A stretch of DNA of 64,000 nt from CAZPNX01 sp964518765 (lineage in GTDB: Bacteria > Edwardsbacteria > AC1 > EtOH8): the NCBI GenBank assembly GCA_964518765.1, contig CAZFJC010000009.1, forward strand, positions 1 to 64,000. The letters are read 5' to 3'. The position numbers were made by a program, and so were the translations under genes. Positions 1 through 11,057 of the stretch are shown here, in pieces. Each line of letters starts with the position of its first letter. Positions within the stretch are counted from its first letter, which is position 1. The notes below the pieces were generated by a model. It ran no database searches. It was given only the letters and a program-made list of their open reading frames with translations, and was not told the DNA's origin.

Positions 1-11
1 CTATTTTCATT

Positions 12-60
12 CAAAAAATATATCATATTTGGTCCGAAATCACCATGCATTACCAAATAT
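12..60 (-). terminator. Possible AU-rich terminator after the DUF2723 gene
   Basis: Bases 25-33 and 52-60 form a perfect 9-bp inverted repeat (atatttggt/accaaatat) with an 18-base loop. Read on the minus strand it is followed by a T-rich run. It lies just past the stop codon of the gene at 76-2610. The stem is AT-rich and the loop long, so the call is tentative. Confidence 0.4.
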
Positions 61-75
61 ATTAACTACCTTTTA

Positions 76-2610
76 TCACCTCTTTCTTAGTTCCATAAGC
101 AGTTGGCGGGCCGCCTGGTCCTGCGGGTTCTTGGCCAGCCAGCCCTCCAGCACCGAGACCGCCTTGGCCGTGTCCTTCCTAGTGTAGAGGTAGAAGTTGT
201 ACAGCGCGCCATAGACCTCGCCCGAATTGGGGCTGTGCTGCACCGCCTTCTGCAGATAGTACTCGGCCGAGTCGGCCCGGCCGGCCCGGTCGAAGGCCAG
301 TCCCAGCTGGATGATTGGATAGGGCGACTTCCTATCCAGGGCCACCAGACGGTGGAAGCTGGCAATGGCCTTGTCGTACTGTCCTATCTCCAGGTAGCTG
401 ACGGCCATCAGGTTCTGGCCCTCGGGTTTATCTGGCACAATTCTTACAGCTCTTTCAAATAAATTAATTGCATTATATCTCATTTCTTCTGCTTTATTCG
501 GCTCAGTTATTTTTAATTCCTCCGATTTTCTTCTCATAGCCATTCCGACATTCCAAAAAGCTACCGCGTAGTTGCCTAGTAACATTTGTGTATTGCCGTC
601 CTTATAGATGGAAGAATCTTCTATGCCTCTCAATCTGTATGTTTCCGAAAGATTTTTCCAAGCCATATCAACATTTACTTGGCCATTAGCTTTATATGGC
701 ACTACTCTGTAAAGCAGACCTTCAAAGGAAAGATGTGCATGCATATTTTCAGTATTCTCCGGCCCCACCGTCACCGCGAAATACACCGGGAACTTCTCGG
801 TGTAGTCCGGGGTGAACACCTTCTTGAAGTACTCCTCGGCCGGGGCGATCAGTTCCTCGAAGGTCAGCTTCTTGCCGGCGTTGGCGGCGATGATCAGCCT
901 GATGGCCAAGCCGGAGACCGGGAAGACGTCCCCCTGCTTGTTCATGGTCGGGCGCAGCATGTCGATCTCGAAGTCCGACAGCCCCATGGGCACGCCGTTG
1001 GCCTTCATCTGCTTGAGGTACCATTCGGTGTTGCCCAAAGACAGGTTGACGATGCGCACGTCCTTCCGGGTGTTGTTGACCTCCTGCTCGAACCAGACCG
1101 GGAAGGTGTCGTTGTCCCCGTTGGTGAAGATGATGCCGCCGGGCAGGGCCGATTGTAATATGTTGTAGCCGTAGTCCGAGGGTATCCAGTTGTTGGAGCG
1201 GTCCTTCTGGTGGAAGTAGAGCCTGATGTTGAACAGGGCCGCCGCCAGCATCAGCCCGCCCAGGACATAGGCGGCCGGTCGGGAGAACTTGGGAAGAGGC
1301 CGCTCCAGCCATTCCCGCGCCCGGTGCATCAGCCACCAGCCCCCCATACCGATCCAGACGGCGAAGAACAGGTAGCCCGGGGCGAAGATGTAGTCCCGGT
1401 CGCGCGGCTGGGGATTGACCATGTTGAGGTAGACCACCAGGCCCAGGGTGGTGATGATGAAGGCCGGGCCGATGATGACGAAGCTCAGCTCCCGGCGCTT
1501 GAAGACGTGGAAGAACCCGGCGATGATGCCCAGGGCGATGAGGATGGTGGCCAGCGGGCTGTCGGCCATGAAGCCCAGCACCGGCTGGGGCCAGCCCAGG
1601 GCCACCAGAATTCCCAGGATCAAGAGGACGGCGGCGGCGATGGAAAACCGCCTCTCCTCGCGCTCCCAAAGGTTCACGGCCCCGCCCAGGGCCCCCAGGG
1701 CGATGGCCAGCCAGGAGAACTGCCACTTGAAGTAGCGCAGGAACATGTGGGAGAACTGGTACATGAAGTCGGCCCGGCGCTGAAAGAAGTTAAAGGGCTC
1801 GTACTGCTTGCGCTCCAGCACGTACATCAGGCGGTCCCAGTTGCTGGGGTCGCACTCGTCGATGCCGGGGTTGAGCTGGGAGCGGATCAGCAGATAGGCG
1901 TGGATGGTCAGCCCCAGGAAGAACAGGCCGGCCGCCCAGGCCAGGAGCTTCCAGTCGAACAGCGCCTTCCAGTCGACCAGCAGGATGAATAGCAGCAGCG
2001 GGCCGGCCGCCATCCAGGTGGTCATGTGGGCCGCCAGCCCCAGGCCCAGCAGGTAGACGATAAGGAGCAGCATCTTGCGGTTGCCCACCTGGCCGATCTG
2101 CTCCCGCCACCGCAGGGCCAGCCAGATGGTCAGGCACATGGTGAACATGGCGATGCCGTAGACCTCGGCTTCGATGGAGTTGTCCCACCAGGTGGGGGCG
2201 AAGGCCAAGAACATGGCGGCCAGGGACCCGGCCAGGTGGAGCACCGTCTCCTCGAAGGCGTTCTGGGGCTTCCCCCGCCACAGCTCTATCAGCTTGACCG
2301 TCAGCAGGTAGACCATGGCGATGGTCAGGGCCGAGAAGATGGGCGAGAGAAGGTTCACCCTGGCGGCAATCTCTTTGACGAAGGGGAAGATTATTATCGC
2401 GGTCCGGCCGACGACGGCGTAGAGCGGGTAGCCGGGCGGGTGTGGTATCCCCAGGATGTTGGAGATGGCGATGAACTCCCCGCAGTCCCAGAAGGAGGTG
2501 GTGGCCGCCATCGTCCTCAGGTAGACGATGAAGGCCGTCAGGAAAACACCGAAGCCGACGGCAATGCGAACCCCTCTTTCGCGGTCAAAGGTGAACGGTC
2601 CGATCTTCAT
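76..2610 (-). CDS. DUF2723 multi-pass membrane protein with C-terminal TPR repeats
   Basis: This 844-residue protein has an N-terminal multi-helix membrane region carrying the DUF2723 signature: WDCGEFI near residues 41-47 and HPPGYPLY at 57-64. The family resembles the GT-C fold of protein O-mannosyltransferases. A soluble part follows, and TPR units occupy roughly residues 700-840. Family knowledge suggests a membrane glycosyltransferase using lipid-linked sugar, but the acceptor is unknown. The gene stands alone upstream of a terminator-like hairpin. Codons for about residues 618-727 (bases 427-756) are abruptly AT-rich, whereas both flanks are GC-rich, which suggests a recombined tract. 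The frame stays open across it, so the gene looks intact. Confidence 0.85.
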   Translation of the reverse strand: MKIGPFTFDRERGVRIAVGFGVFLTAFIVYLRTMAATTSFWDCGEFIAISNILGIPHPPGYPLYAVVGRTAIIIFPFVKEIAARVNLLSPIFSALTIAMVYLLTVKLIELWRGKPQNAFEETVLHLAGSLAAMFLAFAPTWWDNSIEAEVYGIAMFTMCLTIWLALRWREQIGQVGNRKMLLLIVYLLGLGLAAHMTTWMAAGPLLLFILLVDWKALFDWKLLAWAAGLFFLGLTIHAYLLIRSQLNPGIDECDPSNWDRLMYVLERKQYEPFNFFQRRADFMYQFSHMFLRYFKWQFSWLAIALGALGGAVNLWEREERRFSIAAAVLLILGILVALGWPQPVLGFMADSPLATILIALGIIAGFFHVFKRRELSFVIIGPAFIITTLGLVVYLNMVNPQPRDRDYIFAPGYLFFAVWIGMGGWWLMHRAREWLERPLPKFSRPAAYVLGGLMLAAALFNIRLYFHQKDRSNNWIPSDYGYNILQSALPGGIIFTNGDNDTFPVWFEQEVNNTRKDVRIVNLSLGNTEWYLKQMKANGVPMGLSDFEIDMLRPTMNKQGDVFPVSGLAIRLIIAANAGKKLTFEELIAPAEEYFKKVFTPDYTEKFPVYFAVTVGPENTENMHAHLSFEGLLYRVVPYKANGQVNVDMAWKNLSETYRLRGIEDSSIYKDGNTQMLLGNYAVAFWNVGMAMRRKSEELKITEPNKAEEMRYNAINLFERAVRIVPDKPEGQNLMAVSYLEIGQYDKAIASFHRLVALDRKSPYPIIQLGLAFDRAGRADSAEYYLQKAVQHSPNSGEVYGALYNFYLYTRKDTAKAVSVLEGWLAKNPQDQAARQLLMELRKR

Positions 2611-2665
2611 GGATTCATCCTATTAGTATATAGAGTAATGTTTGCTTGCCTGCCTAGGCCGTCCC

Positions 2666-3478
2666 CTAGACGTCATGCTTTTCCTTCTTGTCGGATTTGG
2701 CGTGAAGGGCCTTATGCAGCCTGGCCTTGAGCTCCATGATGTCCTTGACCTGATGGAGCCGGCCGTAGCGGGCCAGGGACAGGCTCTGCCGCTCCTCGGA
2801 GACCACCACCACCGCGGCATCGGTCTCCTCGGACAGGCCCACCGCCGCCCGGTGCCTCATCCCATACTCGGCGGCCAGCGACTGATCCTGGGAGATGGGC
2901 AGGGTGCACCCAGCAGCCGCGATGGTGTCTCCCCGGATGACAACCGCCCCGTCGTGCAGCGGCCCTTCGGTGGCGAAGATGGTGACCAACAGCTGGCTGG
3001 AGACCTTGGCCCCCACCTCGGTCCCGGTCTCGACATAGTTCTTCAGCCCATCGTTCTTCTCGAAGACGATGATGGCTCCGGCCCCCCTCTCGGCCAACAG
3101 GCGGCAGGCCTCGGCCGCCTGCTCGATGCTGCGGGCGTCGGCCCCCAGGAAGATCCCCAGGAACCGGTTGCGTCCCAGCTGGGTCAGGGCGTTGCGTATC
3201 TCCGGCTGGAACAGGATGACGAAGGCCGCCACCCACACCGCGCGGATGCTGTCGATTATCCAGGAGGTCCCCGGCAGGCGGTAGAGCTTGGCCAGCACCG
3301 CCATCAGCACCAGCAGCAGGATGCCGAAGAGCATCTGCATGGCCCGGGTTCCCTTCATTAGATGAAGCACCCGATAGATGATGTAGGACACCAGGAGCAC
3401 GTCCAGGATGTCCAGCGCCCCCACCCGGATGAAGGAAAGCGGCCCGGGGAGATGGAAGGAGAAGGCCAACAGCTTCAC
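2666..3478 (-). CDS. cdaA: Membrane diadenylate cyclase (CdaA type)
   Basis: This 270-residue enzyme condenses two ATP into cyclic di-AMP, a second messenger usually tied to potassium and cell-wall homeostasis. Three hydrophobic helices lie within residues 1-90, followed by the DAC domain with the catalytic DGA (176-178) and RHR (208-210) motifs. The start is GTG, overlapping the folP stop as GTGA, so translation is coupled. No YbbR-domain regulator (CdaR) or glmM follows, unlike the Firmicutes order. It is the last gene of the tilS-hpt-ftsH-folE-folP-cdaA run. Both active-site motifs are intact, so activity is likely. Confidence 0.93.
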   Translation of the reverse strand: MKLLAFSFHLPGPLSFIRVGALDILDVLLVSYIIYRVLHLMKGTRAMQMLFGILLLVLMAVLAKLYRLPGTSWIIDSIRAVWVAAFVILFQPEIRNALTQLGRNRFLGIFLGADARSIEQAAEACRLLAERGAGAIIVFEKNDGLKNYVETGTEVGAKVSSQLLVTIFATEGPLHDGAVVIRGDTIAAAGCTLPISQDQSLAAEYGMRHRAAVGLSEETDAAVVVVSEERQSLSLARYGRLHQVKDIMELKARLHKALHAKSDKKEKHDV

Positions 3479-4692
3479 CAGGCCGCCCCCCAGATGGCCC
3501 GGGCCACCGTCAGCGCCTGCCTGGTCTCGGACACGTCGTGTACCCTGAGTATATTGGCTCCGTTCTTCAGCGCCGCCACCGCGGCCGCCAAGCTCCCGGG
3601 AAGCCTATCCCGCGGGCTCTCCCCGCCGCCCAGCCTTCCGATGAAGGATTTCCGCGAGGCCCCGACGGCGATGGGCCTCCCCAGCATAGCCAGGCTTTTA
3701 AGGTTATTCAGCAGTTTCAGGTTATGCTCCAGATTCTTCCCGAACCCGATACCCGGGTCCAACGCTATCTTCTCGGGCTCCACCCCCTCTTTGATTGCCT
3801 GCTCCATGGCGGAGGCCAGCCCGAGCCTCACCTCGGACACAACTTCCTCATAATGCGGGTCGTCCTGCATGTTACGGGGGCTCCCCTGGATGTGCATCAG
3901 CACCAGGCCGGACCGGTGACTGGCCGCCGTTTTGGCCAGCATGGGATCGAAACCCAACCCCGAGATATCGTTGATGATGGAGGCTCCGGCCTTCAAGGCC
4001 CTCTCCGCTATCCTGGACTTGTAGGTATCTATGGAGATCGGTATCTTGAGCTTTGAGGACAGGGCCTCAACCACCGGCAGCACCCGCTTCAGCTCCTCGT
4101 CCTCGGGTACCGGCTCGGCCCCGGGCCGGGTGGACTCGCCGCCGATATCGATGATATCCGCCCCCTGCTCGGCCATCTCCAGTCCGTGCTCGATGGCCCT
4201 TCGGGGGTCGGCATACCTTCCGCCGTCGGAGAACGAATCCGGGGTGACATTGAGGATGCCCATAATGACCGGGCCTTGTGAGAAGTCAAAAACGTGCTCC
4301 CGGCAGCACCAAGACGGTGGTTTGGGATCCAAGATCGACTGGCAGTAATCCTCGAGCTCGGCGGCGATCCTCTTCAGCCCGAACGGCTGGCCCTTTAACT
4401 TTTGGGACACCCGGAGGGCCTGCTTGACGTTGCCCATCAGAACCACTTCGGAAGTCTTGGCCGAGCCGTCTATCACCCCCCGGTGCACCGCGGCGTCGCC
4501 GCCGCAGGCCAGCATCTCCTGCTTGAGGATGTTGGCCGCCGGCATCTTCACCCCAGAAAGTTTGAGGCAGAGCCCCAGGGCCTTGGGGGCCATCAGCTCG
4601 ATGCAGAAATCGTCGGCCCCAGTGTCCCTCACCGCCCGGCGGGCATCCTCGATGCACCTCACCGGCAGACGGGCGATCATCTTATCAGCCAA
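3475..4692 (-). CDS. folP: Dihydropteroate synthase with N-terminal extension
   Basis: It joins p-aminobenzoate to the pterin pyrophosphate to make dihydropteroate in folate synthesis. The TIM-barrel signatures are clear: GILNVTPDSFSDGG at about 145-158, and the second pterin-binding motif IGGESTRPGA. At 405 residues it is about 130 longer than E. coli FolP. The extra part is an N-terminal domain (residues 1-135) with several cysteines, including a CC pair at 129-130. Such extensions occur in some anaerobe DHPS proteins but their role is unclear. The gene lies 19 bp after folE and overlaps cdaA by four bases. Confidence 0.93.
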   Translation of the reverse strand: MADKMIARLPVRCIEDARRAVRDTGADDFCIELMAPKALGLCLKLSGVKMPAANILKQEMLACGGDAAVHRGVIDGSAKTSEVVLMGNVKQALRVSQKLKGQPFGLKRIAAELEDYCQSILDPKPPSWCCREHVFDFSQGPVIMGILNVTPDSFSDGGRYADPRRAIEHGLEMAEQGADIIDIGGESTRPGAEPVPEDEELKRVLPVVEALSSKLKIPISIDTYKSRIAERALKAGASIINDISGLGFDPMLAKTAASHRSGLVLMHIQGSPRNMQDDPHYEEVVSEVRLGLASAMEQAIKEGVEPEKIALDPGIGFGKNLEHNLKLLNNLKSLAMLGRPIAVGASRKSFIGRLGGGESPRDRLPGSLAAAVAALKNGANILRVHDVSETRQALTVARAIWGAAW

Positions 4693-4711
4693 TTAACCGG
4701 CCCCCATCGTT

Positions 4712-5300
4712 TCAAACGCCCTGGCGTTCCTTTATTAGGGCCAGGGCCTCCAGGCGGGTGGACTCCCGCTTCATGCCCCCCCGGATGGCCGAGGTCACCA
4801 CCCGCGAGCCTGGCTTCTTGACCCCGCGCATGGTCAGGCACAGGTGCTCGGCCTCCACCACCACCAACAGGCCTAGCGGCCTGAGCTTGGCCACCAGCAT
4901 GTCGGCGATGTCGGCCGTCAGCCGCTCCTGCAGCTGGAGCCGGTGCGACATGGATTCCACCACCCGCACCAGGCTGGAGAACCCGGTTATCCGGTTCTGC
5001 CTGGGGATGTAGGCGATGTGGACGCGCCCGAAGAAGGGCAGCAGGTGGTGCTCGCAGAACGAGTGGAAGACGATGTCCTTGACCAGGATCATCTCGTCCT
5101 CGTTCTTGGCGTGGTATACTTTAAGCTCCGAGGCTGGGTCGTGCCCCATGCCGGCGAAAAGCTCCTGGTACATCCGGGCCACCCGGCAGGGCGTCTCCCG
5201 GAGCCCCTCGCGCTTGGGGTCCTCGCCGATGGCCAGGAGCAGCTCGCGGACCGCCCTCTTCACCCTCGGCTGATCGACTTCTGCCCGGCGGGCTCTTTTC

Positions 5301-5323
<23 letters not shown>
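4712..5323 (-). CDS. folE: GTP cyclohydrolase I
   Basis: It converts GTP to 7,8-dihydroneopterin triphosphate, the first step of folate synthesis, which fits folP next door. The family motifs SFCEHHLLPF and EHLCLTMRG carry the zinc-binding Cys and His residues. The frame is open back to 5371 inside ftsH. The ATG codons at 5323 or 5317 are more plausible because they give about 203 residues and a short overlap with the 3' end of ftsH (stop at 5301). A basic N-terminal tail of about 15 residues precedes the conserved fold. Confidence 0.93.
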
Positions 5324-7223
<1,900 letters not shown>

Positions 7224-7751
7224 CTAACCCTCCTTAACCCAGCTGATATAGGGAATGTTTCGGTGCTGCTGAGCGTAGTCCAGCCCGTAGCCCACCACGA
7301 ACCTGTCCGGGATGCGAAAGCCCACATACTTCAGGGGAACATGGACCTTGCGCTTTTGGTGCTTGTCCAGCAGGGTGCAGATCTCCAGGCTTTTGGGATG
7401 GCGGGTCCTCAGATTGTGCGTCAGATAGGATAGGGTGACCCCGGTGTCTACGATGTCCTCCACCAGGATAACGTGCCTCCCCCTGATGTTAGTGTTCAAA
7501 TCCTGCAAAAGGCGAACCACCCCGGAGGACAACTTGGCGTCCCCGTAGCTACCCACCGAGATGAAGTCCACTTCAATTGGGACGTCGATGCTGCGCAACA
7601 GGTCGGCCAAGAAGACGAAGGCCCCCCGCAGCACTCCCACCAGCACCGGCCTCTTCCCCCGATAATCGCGGGAGATGTCCCTGCCCAGCTGTTTGATCCT
7701 GGCCTCCAGCCGCCGCCGGGAGATGAGAACCTTGAAGTCGCTGTCCTTCAT
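7224..7751 (-). CDS. hpt: Hypoxanthine phosphoribosyltransferase
   Basis: This cytoplasmic enzyme of 175 residues transfers phosphoribose from PRPP to hypoxanthine or guanine in purine salvage. The PRPP-binding loop reads VLVEDIVDTGVTL near residues 95-107, and the N-terminal half has the usual LVGVLRGA segment. The ATG overlaps the tilS stop as ATGA, and ftsH begins immediately after the hpt stop, so the three genes are probably one transcript. The length matches the family. Confidence 0.95.
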   Translation of the reverse strand: MKDSDFKVLISRRRLEARIKQLGRDISRDYRGKRPVLVGVLRGAFVFLADLLRSIDVPIEVDFISVGSYGDAKLSSGVVRLLQDLNTNIRGRHVILVEDIVDTGVTLSYLTHNLRTRHPKSLEICTLLDKHQKRKVHVPLKYVGFRIPDRFVVGYGLDYAQQHRNIPYISWVKEG

Positions 7752-9160
7752 GCCTTCTTAATCTCCAATCTGATGACCTTCCTGGTTTTGTTGGTGAGCG
7801 GGGCCACGTCGGAGCGCCTTACCCCGGCCAGCCATATCGGCTGCCCGCCGGAATAGACAACCGGCCAGCTTGGCCGCTCCTGTCTGGGGATCTTGGAGTC
7901 AACCATGATGTCTTGGACCTTCCTGGTGCCTCCGGTGCCGAAGGGCCTTATCCTTAGCCCGGGACTGGACGGGCCAATATAAAGCCTGCGTCTCCCCAGC
8001 CCGTCCAGGTCGAATAAGGCAACATTCTTGTCGAAAGATGACCGAGAGGCCGGGCACTGTTCCAGAAGCGAACAGCCTATCATCCATCGGCCCCATTTAA
8101 CAGAACCCGGCACCTTCAGCGGTTTCCTGCCCCTGGCTTTGGCCCTGGGACGGGCTATAGCTTGGCCGATGTGCAGGCAACCATAGCCGATCCAGGCCCA
8201 TAGCCCCCTGGCCAGCGGCGTCTTCTGTCCCACCCTACCTGATTCCGCCAGAGACAGCGCCCTCTCCGTCGAACGAAAATCAGGCGTCTTTCCCGGCCCT
8301 AAAAGCCGGGCACAGCACCATCTTAAAATGATTCTACGTAATCCTTTATTATAACTCTTAAATACCTGTAAATCAATAGACAATGAAGATTTGCCCTCCC
8401 TCAGGCTCCTGGAGGCCGCCTCGGCCGCGACCTCGGTCAAAACCTCCCGATCGCCGGCCAGGACTTCTGCTGTCCGGGCTAGCGCTTCCTCGATCCTCGG
8501 ATTGTAGCTTCTCAACAGGGGCATCAGCTCCAGCCTGACCCGGTTGCGAAAAACATCGGCCCTGGCATTGCTGCTATCGGTTTTGGATTCCAAACCCCGG
8601 GCCTCTAGGTAGTCCATCACCTCCCTGCGGCCGGTCCCCAAAAGCGGCCTGATGAATCTTCCGTTCCTCACCGGTATGCCGCACAGCCCATCGCCGCCGC
8701 CGCCGCGGATCAGGTGCATCAGCACCGTTTCGGCCTGGTCGTCGAGGGTGTGGCCGGTGGCGATTTTCCCAAAGCCGTTTTTTTGGGCCACGGCCGCCAG
8801 AAAAGCCATTCTGGCCTCTCTGGCCGCAGTCTCCAACGATAACCTCTCCCTCCGGGCCTGGCGGAAGATGTCCAATCTCTTGGTGTAAAATGGTAGCCCC
8901 CGCCCCCTGGCCAGTCTCCTGACGAATCGTTCTTCTTGGTCTGACTCCCCGCCCCTCAGCCCATGGTTGAGATGGGCCACGCCGATGCCCAGATCGAGAT
9001 CCTTTCCCATTAGGCATAGCAGGTCCAACAGGGCCACCGAGTCTGGCCCCCCGGAGACCGCCACCAGCACCCGATCGCCCCTGTCCAGTAAAGAGTGCGA
9101 CCGGCAGAAGCCAGCCACCTGCCGTGCCAGCCTGACGCCCGGTTCCCCAGCCGGCTTCAT
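7748..9160 (-). CDS. tilS: tRNA(Ile) lysidine synthetase
   Basis: TilS modifies the wobble C of tRNA-Ile(CAU) to lysidine, so that it reads AUA and is charged with isoleucine. The PP-loop SGGPDS is at residues 36-41, with the N-type ATP pyrophosphatase domain behind it and the substrate-binding and C-terminal domains after. The frame is open back to a TTG at 9205. The ATG at 9160 is preferred because it starts just before conserved sequence, giving 470 residues. The likely substrate, a tRNA-Ile with CAT anticodon, lies at 23228. Confidence 0.93.
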   Translation of the reverse strand: MKPAGEPGVRLARQVAGFCRSHSLLDRGDRVLVAVSGGPDSVALLDLLCLMGKDLDLGIGVAHLNHGLRGGESDQEERFVRRLARGRGLPFYTKRLDIFRQARRERLSLETAAREARMAFLAAVAQKNGFGKIATGHTLDDQAETVLMHLIRGGGGDGLCGIPVRNGRFIRPLLGTGRREVMDYLEARGLESKTDSSNARADVFRNRVRLELMPLLRSYNPRIEEALARTAEVLAGDREVLTEVAAEAASRSLREGKSSLSIDLQVFKSYNKGLRRIILRWCCARLLGPGKTPDFRSTERALSLAESGRVGQKTPLARGLWAWIGYGCLHIGQAIARPRAKARGRKPLKVPGSVKWGRWMIGCSLLEQCPASRSSFDKNVALFDLDGLGRRRLYIGPSSPGLRIRPFGTGGTRKVQDIMVDSKIPRQERPSWPVVYSGGQPIWLAGVRRSDVAPLTNKTRKVIRLEIKKA

Positions 9161-9215
9161 ACGTCCAAGGCCCGAATAAGGCACCCGGCACCAATGCAGC
9201 CCCAAACCTTACGGC

Positions 9216-9485
9216 TCACATCCATTTCAGGAGGTACGCGGCCAGCACCACCCCTAAAAGGGCCACGATGTTCAGCTTCAAGGTGAACCCCAGGGTCAGG
9301 GTCAGCACCAGCAGGTCCACGGTCACCGGCTGGGTCAGGCCCGGGGTCACCGCCCTGATGAAAAAGTCCCGCACCACGCCCTGCGGCAGCAACACCCCCA
9401 CCAACTGGCCCAGGGCGCTCCCCAGCAGGGCTCCGCCCACCAGCACCAGCAGGATGAACCCCGCCCCCCGTCTCTTTATTGCCAT
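9216..9485 (-). CDS. DUF4321 small membrane protein
   Basis: The 89-residue protein has two or three hydrophobic segments: residues 8-31, a central stretch around 55-70, and a C-terminal helix ending in LLKWM. Its composition and layout match the DUF4321 family of small integral membrane proteins, whose function is not known. It sits between amrS and tilS on the same strand with short gaps and may be co-transcribed with them. Confidence 0.75.
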   Translation of the reverse strand: MAIKRRGAGFILLVLVGGALLGSALGQLVGVLLPQGVVRDFFIRAVTPGLTQPVTVDLLVLTLTLGFTLKLNIVALLGVVLAAYLLKWM

Positions 9486-9526
9486 AATCGCCCCATCGGT
9501 TGATTTTTACTATATTCGTCAAAGCT

Positions 9527-10510
9527 TCAGACGCCGATGATGTCGGCCCGGCGACCACAGCCCCGGCAGACCCCCCGCTCGATCCCCGGAGCCCGGACCT
9601 GGTAGCCCTGCCGATCGACCAGCACCCGCCCGCAGCCCGGGCAGCGGGTGTCGGCCATGTCCGGCAACCTGACGTTACCTACATAAACATAGTATAACTT
9701 CTCCCGGGCCCGGTTGGCGAACTCTATCAGGGTTATCTCCGAGGTGGCCGGCCGCCGCATCTTGTACTGCGGAAAATAGCGGGAGAGGTGCAGCGGGATA
9801 CCGGGATCGAGGGCGGCCACCCAGTCTATCAGCGCCTGCTGCTGGCCGGGGGAGTCGTTGAGCCCCGGTATCACCAGGTTGGTCAGCTCCATCAGGCAGC
9901 GGCCGTGCGCCTTTTCGATGGTGGCCAACACCGGCGCCAGCTCTCCGCCGCACACCTGGCGGTAGAACTCCGGATCCATGGACTTCAGGTCCACATTCAT
10001 GGCGTCCACCAGGGGCAATAGCTCCTCCAGCGGCCCGGGATTGACATAGCCGTTGGTCACCAGCACGTTGGCCAGCCCGGCCCCTTTGGCCAGGGCACAG
10101 GTGTCCATCAGGTATTCGAACCAAATCAGCGGCTCGGTGTAGGTGTAGGCGATGCCTATCGACTGGTGACTCTTGGCCGCCTGCACCAGCTCCTCCGGCG
10201 TTACCTTGGCCGTCGGGATCTCAACCTGCGATATCTCCCAGTTCTGGCAGAACTGGCAGGTAAAATTGCAGCCGTTGGGGCCGGTGGACAGGATCTGGGA
10301 GCCGGGATGGAAGTGATAGAGGGGTTTCTTCTCGATGGGGTCTATGGCCATGGATACCAGCCTGGCGTAACCAGCCGCCTCCAGAATACCGTTCTGGTTT
10401 CGCCTGATGCGGCAGAGGCCAGCCCCGCCCGGCGGGATCCGGCAGGCGTGGGGGCAGAGCAGGCATTGCACCTGGCCGCCCTTCAACTTCCGGTAGTGCC
10501 TAGCCTCCAT
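9527..10510 (-). CDS. amrS: AmmeMemoRadiSam system radical SAM enzyme
   Basis: This 327-residue radical SAM protein has the cluster cysteines C81, C85 and C88 in GCNFTCQFCQNW. An N-terminal Cys-rich segment (C16, C19, C23, C33) precedes them. A C-terminal zinc-ribbon-like region carries two CxxC pairs (CPGC and CRGC). The family pairs with Memo-like AmrB and AMMECR1-like AmrA proteins; the reaction is not established. The partner AmrB-AmrA fusion is 10 kb away at 20562. The start overlaps the end of the DUF177 gene by 11 bases, so it belongs to the ackA-DUF177-amrS run. Confidence 0.9.
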   Translation of the reverse strand: MEARHYRKLKGGQVQCLLCPHACRIPPGGAGLCRIRRNQNGILEAAGYARLVSMAIDPIEKKPLYHFHPGSQILSTGPNGCNFTCQFCQNWEISQVEIPTAKVTPEELVQAAKSHQSIGIAYTYTEPLIWFEYLMDTCALAKGAGLANVLVTNGYVNPGPLEELLPLVDAMNVDLKSMDPEFYRQVCGGELAPVLATIEKAHGRCLMELTNLVIPGLNDSPGQQQALIDWVAALDPGIPLHLSRYFPQYKMRRPATSEITLIEFANRAREKLYYVYVGNVRLPDMADTRCPGCGRVLVDRQGYQVRAPGIERGVCRGCGRRADIIGV

Positions 10511-11057
10511 TTCCCGCCCCCTTCCTCGGCGTCTTGGGACCGGAGCCGGCCTCGGGCGACAGCGACCTCAGAGCGTCCCAGCGCGGATCCCCGCCGCTGG
10601 GCTGGCAGAGGCAGGGTTCGCGGTTCAAGTCCCGGCCGCAGCCGTTACATATACCCCGGCAGCCTGGCCGACACAGGGGCTTCAGCGGCCTGGCCAGCTC
10701 CAGGGACTCTCTGATGGCCGGCCATAGGTCGAGCTCCGAACCCCGGTAGATCAGTACCGACAGGTCGTCTGGGTTGAGCTCCCTCTCCCGGGCCGGATCG
10801 GTGTCCTCCGGCTGCTGCTGCCGGAAGAACAGCTCCACCGGCTCGATCCCTTGGAGCTCGAAGGACCCCAGGCAGCGGCTGCATTCCATCCGGCAGGCAT
10901 ACGATATCCGGCCGGTTACCCGAAGCACGCTCCCTTTCTTGTCCAGGGTCAGCCTGCCGGCTATGTCGGCAAAGCCCGGCAGGTCGGGCGACCCGTCGGG
11001 CTTTGCCACCTCGATGGCGGTGATGCCGTCGGGAAGTTCCCTGAGGTTGAGCCTCAC
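10500..11057 (-). CDS. DUF177 (YceD-like) protein
   Basis: This 185-residue protein of the DUF177/YceD family has a mid-protein CRMECSRCLGSFE cysteine cluster and a C-terminal cluster CRPGCRGICNGCGRDLN that may bind metal. YceD family members usually precede rpmF (bL32) and are linked to 23S rRNA or ribosome assembly in other bacteria and plastids. Here rpmF is 45 kb away. The GTG start overlaps the ackA stop as GTGA, and the 3' end overlaps amrS. Confidence 0.85.
   Translation of the reverse strand: MRLNLRELPDGITAIEVAKPDGSPDLPGFADIAGRLTLDKKGSVLRVTGRISYACRMECSRCLGSFELQGIEPVELFFRQQQPEDTDPARERELNPDDLSVLIYRGSELDLWPAIRESLELARPLKPLCRPGCRGICNGCGRDLNREPCLCQPSGGDPRWDALRSLSPEAGSGPKTPRKGAGNGG

Noticed and set aside
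749..1726. Long open frame antisense or out of frame within the DUF2723 gene (325 residues)
   Set aside because: Low-complexity Gly/Pro/Arg/His-rich translation with no domain, typical of shadow frames in GC-rich genes.
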